Assembly (NCBI RefSeq): GCF_000296815.2
Contig: NZ_CAIT01000004.1
Coordinates: 186,001 to 250,000, forward strand
Direction of reading: 5' to 3'
Source of the DNA: Fibrisoma limi BUZ 3
GTDB taxonomy: Bacteria; Bacteroidota; Bacteroidia; Cytophagales; Spirosomataceae
Length of the DNA: 64,000 nt
Every line of letters begins with the position of its first letter. The stretch's first letter is position 1. This document shows, piece by piece, positions 51,719 to 58,892 of this stretch. Under the pieces are notes generated by a model that worked only from the letters and a program-made list of their open reading frames with translations, ran no database searches and was not told where the DNA came from. The translations under genes were made by a program, and so were the position numbers.

Positions 51719-51780
51719 TTCGTGGTTTGTAGTTCGTAGTTGCGCTGCTCGATCGAACTACGACCACAAACTACAAACCA
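51714..51780. repeat. Intergenic palindrome, dcp-tldD copy 2 gap (GTAGTTCG/GTGGTTTG words)
   Basis: Left words TTGTAGTTCGTGGTTTG and TAGTTCGTAGTTGC (51714-51741) face right words CGAACTACGACCACAAACTACAAACCA (51754-51780), its imperfect reverse complement. The M3 peptidase stop codon TAG is one of the words. The downstream frame is open through the element and contains an ATG at 51740 within it. Confidence 0.8.
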
Positions 51781-51853
51781 TGCGTGCAACGCCGACACAC
51801 CGCTTTACATCATTTATCAAACGAATCTCCAACCTAAAACCACAATACAATCC

Positions 51854-53494
51854 TTGAATCGTCGCGATTTTCTTCAATTAACGGGTATGGGTGCCGGGGC
51901 TGTGATGCTTCCCAACCTGTCGGCCTGGGGCCGTCCCGTTGCGCCTGAAGCCTTACTGGAGCCGGGTATAGACGTAGCCGTCAAGAAGCGCCTGGCTGAT
52001 GCCGCGCTGAATGCGGCAAAATCGAAAGGAGCCTCCTATGCGGATGTGCGGATTGGTCGGTACCTACGGCAGTTTGTCATTACGCGCGAAGACAAAGTGC
52101 AGAACATTGTCAATACCGAGTCATTCGGGGTGGGGGTACGGGTTATCGCGGATGGATGCTGGGGCTTTGCGGCCGTGGTTGACGCCAAAAACGAGAACGA
52201 TACCGCCAAAGCCGCTGAGAACGCCGTGGCCATTGCCAAAGCCAATGCTAAGCTGATGAAGGAGCCGGTAAAACTGGCCCCACAGAAAGGCTTTGGGGAG
52301 GTAAGCTGGCAGACGCCAATCAAAAAGAATGCGTTTGAGGTGCCGATCAAAGAAAAGGCCGACCTGCTGCTTGGGGTGAACGCTGCCGCCATGAAAAACG
52401 GAGCCAACTACGTAAACTCCGTGCTGTTCATGGTCAACGAGCAGAAGTATTTTGCCTCGACCGACGGCTCGTACATCGACCAGGACGTTCACCGCATCTG
52501 GCCGACCTTCACTGTTACAGCCATCGACCCGAAGTCCGGCAAGTTTGAAACCCGCGACTCGCTGAGTGCGCCGGTAGGCATGAGCTACGAGTATCTGCAG
52601 GCGAACCCTTCCGACAAGGTGACCGGCATCACGACCCGCTACAACAAGGGGTACGATATGCTGGAGGACGTAGTGGCTGCGGCTAAACAGGCTAAACAGA
52701 AGCTAACGGCCAAATCGGTCGAAGCCGGGAAGTACGACCTGATTCTCGACCCTTCGCACCTCTGGCTGACCATTCACGAGTCGGTTGGGCACCCGCTCGA
52801 ACTGGACCGCGTATTGGGCTACGAAGCCAATTTTGCCGGTACGTCCTTCGCCACGCTGGATAAGTGGCAGTCGAAAAATTTCAACTACGGCAGTAACATC
52901 GTAAATCTCTTCGCCGACAAAACGCAGGTGGGTTCGCTGGGCGCCGTTGGCTGGGACGATGAGGGCGTGAAAACTAAAAAATGGGATCTGGTTAAGGACG
53001 GTACGTTGGTCAATTACCAGGCCATTCGGGATCAGGTACACATCATCGGCGAAGACGAATCGCAGGGATGTTGCTATGCCGATAACTGGGGATCAGTACA
53101 GTTCCAACGGATGGCGAACGTATCGCTGGCGGCCGGTAAGCAACCCCTCTCGGTCGACCAACTGATCAAGGACGTCAAGAAAGGTATCTACATCATCGGC
53201 GACGGTTCGTTTTCGATTGACCAGCAGCGCTACAACTTCCAGTTTGGCGGGCAGTTGTTCTACGAGATCAAGGACGGTAAGATTGCCGGGATGCTCAAGG
53301 ACGTAGCCTATCAGTCGAACACGCAGGAGTTCTGGAACTCCTGCACCCAGATCTGCGATGATCGCGACTATCGGTTAGGCGGCTCGTTTTTCGATGGGAA
53401 AGGCCAGCCCGGTCAGGTCAGCGCCGTATCGCACGGCAGCTCCACGGCTCGTTTCAACGGCGTGAATGTGATTAATACCGCAAGGAAGATATAG
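51854..53494 (+). CDS. TldD-type metalloprotease with Tat signal, copy 2
   Basis: Protein of 546 residues, closely similar to copy 1 over its whole length. The TTG at 51854 was taken as start because the Tat signal (NRRDFLQLTGMGAGAVML) follows at once, as in copy 1; the in-frame ATG at 51740 lies inside the palindrome and would bury the signal behind 38 residues. The zinc motif is HESVGHPLELDRVLG (His308 to His313). NEQKYFASTDGSYIDQDVHR and SIDQQRYNFQFGGQLFYEIK are shared with copy 1. It pairs with PmbA copy 2. Confidence 0.9.
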   Translation: MNRRDFLQLTGMGAGAVMLPNLSAWGRPVAPEALLEPGIDVAVKKRLADAALNAAKSKGASYADVRIGRYLRQFVITREDKVQNIVNTESFGVGVRVIADGCWGFAAVVDAKNENDTAKAAENAVAIAKANAKLMKEPVKLAPQKGFGEVSWQTPIKKNAFEVPIKEKADLLLGVNAAAMKNGANYVNSVLFMVNEQKYFASTDGSYIDQDVHRIWPTFTVTAIDPKSGKFETRDSLSAPVGMSYEYLQANPSDKVTGITTRYNKGYDMLEDVVAAAKQAKQKLTAKSVEAGKYDLILDPSHLWLTIHESVGHPLELDRVLGYEANFAGTSFATLDKWQSKNFNYGSNIVNLFADKTQVGSLGAVGWDDEGVKTKKWDLVKDGTLVNYQAIRDQVHIIGEDESQGCCYADNWGSVQFQRMANVSLAAGKQPLSVDQLIKDVKKGIYIIGDGSFSIDQQRYNFQFGGQLFYEIKDGKIAGMLKDVAYQSNTQEFWNSCTQICDDRDYRLGGSFFDGKGQPGQVSAVSHGSSTARFNGVNVINTARKI

Positions 53495-53497
53495 CAT

Positions 53498-53570
53498 CAG
53501 TTTTCAGTTGGTTAATTTTCGGTAGCTTCTGCTTTAATGCCTGATTTAGGCACTGGTAACCTGAAAACTG
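53498..53570. repeat. Intergenic palindrome, tldD-pmbA copy 2 gap (CAGTTTTCAG)
   Basis: CAGTTTTCAG (53498-53507) and CTGAAAACTG (53561-53570) pair perfectly. GGTTA/TAACC continue the stem and GCCTGATTTAGGC (53539-53551) forms an inner hairpin. It starts 4 bp after the tldD stop. The words differ entirely from those at the matching position in copy 1 of the gene pair. Confidence 0.75.
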
Positions 53571-53594
53571 TGAACTAAATACCATAACCCGTTT

Positions 53595-54944
53595 ATGTCC
53601 ATCATACTCACTGAGGCAGAAGCAAAGGCGCTGCTGCAAAAAGTCCTGAGCTATTCCAAGGCGGACGAATGCGAGGTGAACCTGCTCGGCGAAGAGCGGG
53701 GGAACCTGCGCTACGCCCGTAACGAAGTATCAACGAGTGGTTCGCTCATCAATCAGAACCTGCAGGTGCAGTCGGCGTTTGGTAAAAAAGTCGGCGTGGC
53801 GACCATTGATGAATTCGACGATGCTTCGCTAGAAAAGGTAGTGCGTCGGTCGGAAGAACTGGCGCGCCTGGCTCCCGAAAATCCCGAATACGTTGGCATG
53901 CTTGGCCCACAGCAATACCTGAAATCAAACGGATTCTTTGAATCAACGGCTAAAGTTGATCCGGCAGCCCGGGCGGAAGCGGTGGCCAAAAGCCTGCAGC
54001 TAACCCGGGAGAGCGGCAGTAATGCCAAACTGACGGCGGCCGGCTTTCTGGACGACCGGCGGGGCTACACGGCCATGATGAATTCTAAAGGGCTGTTCGC
54101 GTATTACCCCGATACGAACGTCAACTTCTCGCTGACCGTCCGCACTGAAGACGGAAAAGGGTCGGGTTACGTAACGCGGGGTTACAGCGATTTTGCCAAA
54201 CTGGATACGGCCGACGCTACCAAAGTAGCCATTCAGAAGTGTGTCGGGTCGGTAGGCGCGCGGGCGCTGGAGCCGGGTAAATACACCGTCATTCTGGAGC
54301 CAACGGCCGGAGCCGTACTGCTCGAAAACATCTTCTTCAGCATGGACGCCCGGAGCGCCGACGAAGGCCGGTCGTTCCTGAGCAAGCCGGGCGGGAAAAC
54401 CAAATTAGGTGAAAAGATCGTGGACGAACGCGTAACGATCTATTCCGATCCGACGAACCCCGACTTGCCGGCTTCACCCTGGTCGGGCGATGGTCGGCCG
54501 CAGGAAAAGGTGAACTGGATTGATAAAGGCGTCGTTAAAAATCTGGCGTATTCGCGTTTCTGGGCGCAGAAGAAGGGCGTGAAAGCCGTCCCCTTTCCCA
54601 ACAACGTAATCATGGCCGGGGGAACGCAATCGCTGGACGAGATGATCAAAAGCACCCAGCGGGGTATTCTTGTGACCAAGCTCTGGTACATCCGCTCCGT
54701 TGACCCGCAGACGCTGCTCCTGACCGGTCTGACCCGCGACGGAACGTTCTACATCGAGAACGGCCAGATTAAGTACCCGGTCAAGAACTTCCGCTTCAAC
54801 GAAAGCCCGGTCATCATGCTTAACAACCTCGAAGCGCTGGGTAAGCCGGAGCGGGTGGTGAGCACCGAGTCGGATAATAACTACCTGATTCCGCCGATGA
54901 AGATTCGGGAGTTTACGTTCACGAGTCTGTCGGATGCGGTGTAA
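53595..54944 (+). CDS. PmbA/TldE-type protein, copy 2
   Basis: Protein of 449 residues, paralogue of 48214-49530, again without signal peptide or zinc motif. Shared stretches include RYARNEVSTSGS, DEFDDASLEKVVRRSEELARLAPENPEY, GARALEPGKYTVILEP, SADEGRSFLSKPGGKTKLGEKI and DGTFYIENGQIKYPVKNFRFNESPVIMLNNLEA. The C-terminus has an extra loop (RVVSTESDNNYLIPPMKIREF). With its tldD partner it forms the second complete pair; the duplication includes gene order and spacing but not the intergenic sequence. Confidence 0.9.
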   Translation: MSIILTEAEAKALLQKVLSYSKADECEVNLLGEERGNLRYARNEVSTSGSLINQNLQVQSAFGKKVGVATIDEFDDASLEKVVRRSEELARLAPENPEYVGMLGPQQYLKSNGFFESTAKVDPAARAEAVAKSLQLTRESGSNAKLTAAGFLDDRRGYTAMMNSKGLFAYYPDTNVNFSLTVRTEDGKGSGYVTRGYSDFAKLDTADATKVAIQKCVGSVGARALEPGKYTVILEPTAGAVLLENIFFSMDARSADEGRSFLSKPGGKTKLGEKIVDERVTIYSDPTNPDLPASPWSGDGRPQEKVNWIDKGVVKNLAYSRFWAQKKGVKAVPFPNNVIMAGGTQSLDEMIKSTQRGILVTKLWYIRSVDPQTLLLTGLTRDGTFYIENGQIKYPVKNFRFNESPVIMLNNLEALGKPERVVSTESDNNYLIPPMKIREFTFTSLSDAV

Positions 54945-54956
54945 ACAATAAGTCTT

Positions 54957-55026
54957 TAGTTGACAATCGTTAGTCATTTATGTTAGATAGTATTCCAATC
55001 AATCGGTGACTTTTGACTGTCAACTA
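54957..55026. repeat. Intergenic palindrome, pmbA copy 2-DUF4159 gap (TAGTTGACA words)
   Basis: Twenty-nt arms at 54957-54976 and 55007-55026 pair at 16 of 20 positions (outer TAGTTGACA perfect), around a 30-nt centre. It fills the gap to the ATG at 55038. Confidence 0.78.
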
Positions 55027-55037
55027 CTGACCGTATT

Positions 55038-55658
55038 ATGAGACCTTTCATTTTCACCCGTATCCAGTATACCTCCGGCGATTGGGACACCGACCAGCGG
55101 ATGCCGACCAATCTGCTGCACTCGCTGGTGGAGTACACCACGATTCCGGTTGACCAGAAAGAAAAGGTGGTACAACTGAGCAGTAATGAGCTGTTTAAAA
55201 GCCCGTTCTGCTACCTGAGCGGGCATAAACTGGTGGAGTTCTCAAGTCAGGAGCGGGACCATTTTCAGCGCTACGTCCAGAACGGCGGCTTTGTGTTCGT
55301 AGACGATTGCAACCACGATATCGACGGCCTGTTCGCGAAATCGTTTGAGCAGGAAATGGCCCGAACGTTCGGACCCAAGGCGTTGCAGCGGATTCCGAAT
55401 AATCACCCGCTGTATACCTGCTTTTTCAAATTTGAAGATGGCCCGCCTACTACGTCGTTTGAACTGAACGGCTGGGGCGACGACCTCGTCCATGATTACC
55501 TCAAGGCCATCGTCGTCAACGGGCGGATCGGGGTGCTGTATAGTAACAAAGATTATGGCTGTGAGTGGGATTACGATTTTCGTAACAAGCGCTTTCTGGC
55601 CGAAGACAATACCAAGTTTGGCGTCAACATCGTGACCTACGCGTTGACAACCGTATGA
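55038..55658 (+). CDS. DUF4159 domain-containing protein
   Basis: Protein of 206 residues without signal peptide. Typical DUF4159 stretches are FTRIQYTSGDWDTDQRMPTNLLHSLVEYTTI, HKLVEFSSQERDHFQRYVQNGGFVFVDDCNHDID and IGVLYSNKDYGCEWDYD. The fold resembles the glutamine-amidotransferase-like or VWA-adjacent domains found next to MoxR and BatA proteins. It heads the MoxR-DUF58-BatA cluster, a common arrangement. Catalytic residues are not evident. Confidence 0.88.
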   Translation: MRPFIFTRIQYTSGDWDTDQRMPTNLLHSLVEYTTIPVDQKEKVVQLSSNELFKSPFCYLSGHKLVEFSSQERDHFQRYVQNGGFVFVDDCNHDIDGLFAKSFEQEMARTFGPKALQRIPNNHPLYTCFFKFEDGPPTTSFELNGWGDDLVHDYLKAIVVNGRIGVLYSNKDYGCEWDYDFRNKRFLAEDNTKFGVNIVTYALTTV

Positions 55659-55670
55659 ATACAAACCTGA

Positions 55671-55758
55671 AACGCAGAGAGGCAGAGAAAAACGCAGAGG
55701 TTGCAGAGTAACTCAATAAACTCTGTGTTCTCTGCGTTTCCCTCTGCTCCTCTGCGTT
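55671..55758. repeat. Intergenic palindrome, DUF4159-moxR gap (ACGCAGAG words)
   Basis: Arms of 39 nt at 55671-55709 and 55720-55758 pair at 31 of 39 positions with a 10-nt loop. Each arm consists of reiterated ACGCAGAG, GGCAGAG and TGCAGAGT words; the mismatches fall at matching spots between words. It fills nearly the entire gap between the two genes. Confidence 0.88.
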
Positions 55759-55777
55759 AAACAAACGTAAACTTGAT

Positions 55778-56761
55778 TTGGAAACACAGGAACTGACGCA
55801 TTACAAAACACTTGTCGCCAAGCTCCCATCGCTACGCAACGAGATTGGTAAGGTAATCGTCGGTCAGCATGAGGCTGTCAGCGAAATTCTGATCGCCCTG
55901 CTGGCCGGTGGGCATTGTCTGCTGGAAGGCGTACCGGGCCTTGCCAAAACCCTTATGGTCAAAACCATGGCCGAGGCCCTGGACATGAGCTTCAAGCGTA
56001 TTCAGTTTACGCCCGACCTCATGCCCGGCGACATTGTCGGCACCGAAATCCTGGAAGAAGACCACGATACGGGTAAGAAATTTTTTAAATTTAATTACGG
56101 ACCCATCTTCGCCAACGTAGTCCTGGCCGACGAGATCAACCGGACGCCCCCCAAAACGCAGGCGGCTTTGCTCGAAGCCATGCAGGAATACAAGGTGACG
56201 TACGGTGGCTCGGATTACCCGCTACCCCGGCCGTTCCTGATCATTGCTACCCAGAACCCCATCGAGCAGGCCGGTACGTATCCGCTGCCCGAAGCGCAGC
56301 TCGACCGCTTCCTGTTGTATATCCGGCTTAACTATCCCTCAGAGCAGGAAGAACTGGACGTACTGAAAAGCACGACCGGCACCAAACGGCCGCAACTGCA
56401 AACCGTGCTGACCGATCAGGACATCATCGAACTGCAAAGCCTTACCCGGCAGGTACACATCAGCGACGATCTGATCAGCTACATCAACCGGCTGGTGCGG
56501 GCAACCCGACCCGATGGCAGTCCGTCGGCCTTCGTCAGGCAGTGGTGCGACTGGGGGGGCGGGCCGCGGGCAGGGCAGGCACTGGTCCTCTGCGCCAAAG
56601 CACGGGCCGTTCTGAACGGACGTTTTTCCGTTGTTCCGGAAGATATCCAGACGTTGGCGTATCCCATTCTACGCCACCGTATCGCTCTGAATTTCCGTGC
56701 CGAAGCAGAAGCGGTAACGACCGATCAGGTGGTTCAGGAGTTGTTGAAGACGGTGAAATAG
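55778..56761 (+). CDS. MoxR-family AAA+ ATPase
   Basis: Cytoplasmic ATPase of 327 residues that starts at a TTG. Walker A is LLEGVPGLAKTLMV; FTPDLMPGDIVGTEI, the Walker B VVLADEINRTPPKTQAALLEAMQE, and PFLIIATQNPIEQAGTYPLPEAQLDRFLLY are diagnostic of MoxR. MoxR ATPases act as chaperones that insert cofactors or assemble complexes with VWA-domain partners. It is followed by DUF58 and BatA-domain genes in one direction. Confidence 0.95.
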   Translation: METQELTHYKTLVAKLPSLRNEIGKVIVGQHEAVSEILIALLAGGHCLLEGVPGLAKTLMVKTMAEALDMSFKRIQFTPDLMPGDIVGTEILEEDHDTGKKFFKFNYGPIFANVVLADEINRTPPKTQAALLEAMQEYKVTYGGSDYPLPRPFLIIATQNPIEQAGTYPLPEAQLDRFLLYIRLNYPSEQEELDVLKSTTGTKRPQLQTVLTDQDIIELQSLTRQVHISDDLISYINRLVRATRPDGSPSAFVRQWCDWGGGPRAGQALVLCAKARAVLNGRFSVVPEDIQTLAYPILRHRIALNFRAEAEAVTTDQVVQELLKTVK

Positions 56762-56779
56762 AGAACGTGAAGTGTAGAG

Positions 56780-56809
56780 GTGACGCCAGTTTTAAGAAAC
56801 TGACGTCAC
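56780..56809. repeat. Hairpin between moxR and the DUF58 gene
   Basis: GTGACGCCAGTTT (56780-56792) pairs with AAACTGACGTCAC (56797-56809) with one mismatch and a TAAG loop. It lies in the 74-bp gap before the DUF58 ATG. Shorter than the other intergenic palindromes, but at a comparable position. Confidence 0.7.
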
Positions 56810-56835
56810 TCGAAGTAGACGATACTCATACGAAT

Positions 56836-57702
56836 ATGGCGCAACTGGCCACGGAATTAATCAAACTCAACAACCTGCAACTGGCCGGGAAACTGGTCAG
56901 CGACGAGCTGTTGCTGGGCATTCATTCCAGTAAACGCTCGGGGTCGGGGACGGAGTTTGAACAGTACCGCCACTACCAGCCCGGTGACGATCCCAAACGA
57001 ATTGACTGGAAGCTGTTCGCCCGGACGGATAAGCACCTGGTACGGGAATCGGCGACGGAGAGTAATCTGCAAATCCGGCTTCTGCTCGATTTGTCGGGTT
57101 CGATGAATTACACTGAGCAGGGGGTAACGCGCCTGAACTACGCCAAGATTCTGCTGGCGTCGCTGGCGTACCTCGGTTATCGGCAAAGCGATCAGATGAG
57201 TTTGTATGCGCTTCAGCAGGGTGCCTTACAGACACTCGTACCGGCTGGAACGCAGGGATTCCAGAAGATTCTGTACGCCCTCCAAAACGCGCAGGCAGCC
57301 GGTCAGTGGCTCAATACCGAGCCGAAGTTTCCCGAATTTTATCAGAAGCAGAAAGAACTACTCGTGCTGGTGTCGGATTTTCTGCAGGTGGGCGATGAGT
57401 GGTTGCGCTTGATTCGAAGCATAGCCAGTCCGCGCCGGGAAATCGTCATTTTTCAGGTATTGGGCGATCAGGAACTGGCATTTAACCTGAGTGGGTTTTA
57501 CCGCTTTCAGGACCTGGAAACGGGCAAAGAAATCGAATTGCAGGCGGAGAACGTCCGTCAGACGTTTCGGGAAACGGCCGTTCAGTACCTGCAAAACCTG
57601 GACGAAGCGCTGCGAATACCGCATGTTCAGTTGATTCGCGTCAAGCTCAGTGACCCCATTGCGATGGTGTTGCGGGAGTTTTTAGCCAAAAGAAAAGTCT
57701 GA
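56836..57702 (+). CDS. DUF58 domain-containing protein
   Basis: Cytoplasmic protein of 288 residues from the ATG at 56836. The DUF58 core is FEQYRHYQPGDDPKRIDWKLFARTDKHLVRE, followed by a VWA-like fold with LLLDLSGSMNY (MIDAS-type Asp-x-Ser-x-Ser) and LVLVSDFLQVGDEWL. It usually works with MoxR. Upstream codons in frame belong to the moxR 3' end read in another frame and were excluded. Its stop overlaps the next start by one base (TGATGG). Confidence 0.92.
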   Translation: MAQLATELIKLNNLQLAGKLVSDELLLGIHSSKRSGSGTEFEQYRHYQPGDDPKRIDWKLFARTDKHLVRESATESNLQIRLLLDLSGSMNYTEQGVTRLNYAKILLASLAYLGYRQSDQMSLYALQQGALQTLVPAGTQGFQKILYALQNAQAAGQWLNTEPKFPEFYQKQKELLVLVSDFLQVGDEWLRLIRSIASPRREIVIFQVLGDQELAFNLSGFYRFQDLETGKEIELQAENVRQTFRETAVQYLQNLDEALRIPHVQLIRVKLSDPIAMVLREFLAKRKV

Positions 57703-58892
57703 TGGAGTTCATACAACCGGGTTTGTTATGGGGGGCGCTGGCCGTTGTGATTCCGATCGCGATTCACATCTGGCATCAGAAAAAAGGGCAGCTTTTGCCC
57801 TGGGCGGCTACTCATTGGCTGATCGAGAAAGAGCAGCAGCAACACCGCGGACTCCGGCTTGAAAACCTGCTCCTTCTACTCCTGCGTTGCCTGTTGCTGC
57901 TGTTGCTGGCGTTCTTATTGAGCCAGCCGATTCTAAACTGGCTGAATAAGCCCAATACAGTGCAGCGCATCCATCTGGTTCAACCCGACGCGCTTCTGAT
58001 TAATAACTTTCGGTTTGAACTTGAAGAAGCACTGAAAAAAGGCGAACCCGTTTATTGGATCGATGAAAGAACGCCATCGGCATCGGCGCTTACGTCACCG
58101 CCCGCGTCAAACGGCGCTAACGCATTGACGCTGCAGACAGCTATTAACCGCGTTCGTAAAAACGAAGCCGAACTGCACCTGTACGTACTGAATCAACAGC
58201 AATGGGCCGATGTACCGGCTATTTATGTGCCGTCCCAGTTCCGGCTTCATGCGGTGGTAGATTCAGCCCGGCGACCGGTGCAGGCTTACCTGGATGGGGG
58301 AAGTAAAAAACTCTTTGTAAACGCGGCCAACCAGTTGACCAGCAGCTCTACGTTGCCGACGGAGGGACGGTTTAAGCCAGCCCCGGTACGTACAGGACCA
58401 TTGGCCGTGCTGGTCGAGTACCGTAATTCCGCTGAACGGCAAACCGTTGTTGCTGCGTTAAAGGCACTGGCCGATGTGTATGGTCTTGAACTGGCCATTG
58501 AACTCGAACGTAGTGCCGCCAAACCGTACGATTGGGTGTTAACGGATCAGCTACCTACCCGGTCATCGGCTCAGGCGCTGTACGTTGTTTCGGGTGTGCA
58601 GCGGGAACCGGTGTCGACCAACGTAGTGTATACCGGCGAATCGTTGACGCCCCAAACCTCCGAACGGGTAGCCAGTGGGCAGTTGCCGGAGTGGTTGGGT
58701 GAGCAATTTGTCCGGCATTTTGGGCTTCAATCGGTACAGCGCCCCCTGAGCCGGCAGCAACTTGCCGGACTATTTGTGCCGTCGTCCCAGAAAAATACGA
58801 AGCACCAGGAACAGGTGCAGCAACTGTTAACCGCTCTGTTTATCGTTTTGATAGCAATTGAGCGGTGGATCGCTTTGAGGAAGAACGCATGA
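57702..58892 (+). CDS. BatA-domain membrane protein
   Basis: Protein of 396 residues. The N-terminal BatA domain (MEFIQPGLLWGALAVVIPIAIHIWHQKKG, then LENLLLLLLRCLLLLLLAFLLSQP) has two membrane segments; a periplasmic or cytoplasmic domain of about 270 residues follows, and a C-terminal helix (LLTALFIVLIAIERWIAL) ends in the membrane. No MIDAS motif is seen, so it is not a complete BatA VWA protein. Its end overlaps the start of the next gene by 4 bp. Confidence 0.87.
   Translation: MEFIQPGLLWGALAVVIPIAIHIWHQKKGQLLPWAATHWLIEKEQQQHRGLRLENLLLLLLRCLLLLLLAFLLSQPILNWLNKPNTVQRIHLVQPDALLINNFRFELEEALKKGEPVYWIDERTPSASALTSPPASNGANALTLQTAINRVRKNEAELHLYVLNQQQWADVPAIYVPSQFRLHAVVDSARRPVQAYLDGGSKKLFVNAANQLTSSSTLPTEGRFKPAPVRTGPLAVLVEYRNSAERQTVVAALKALADVYGLELAIELERSAAKPYDWVLTDQLPTRSSAQALYVVSGVQREPVSTNVVYTGESLTPQTSERVASGQLPEWLGEQFVRHFGLQSVQRPLSRQQLAGLFVPSSQKNTKHQEQVQQLLTALFIVLIAIERWIALRKNA

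Noticed and set aside
55671-55758. Possible CRISPR-like array from repeated ACGCAGAG words
   Set aside because: Units are 7-10 nt without spacers, form one inverted pair, and no cas gene is nearby.
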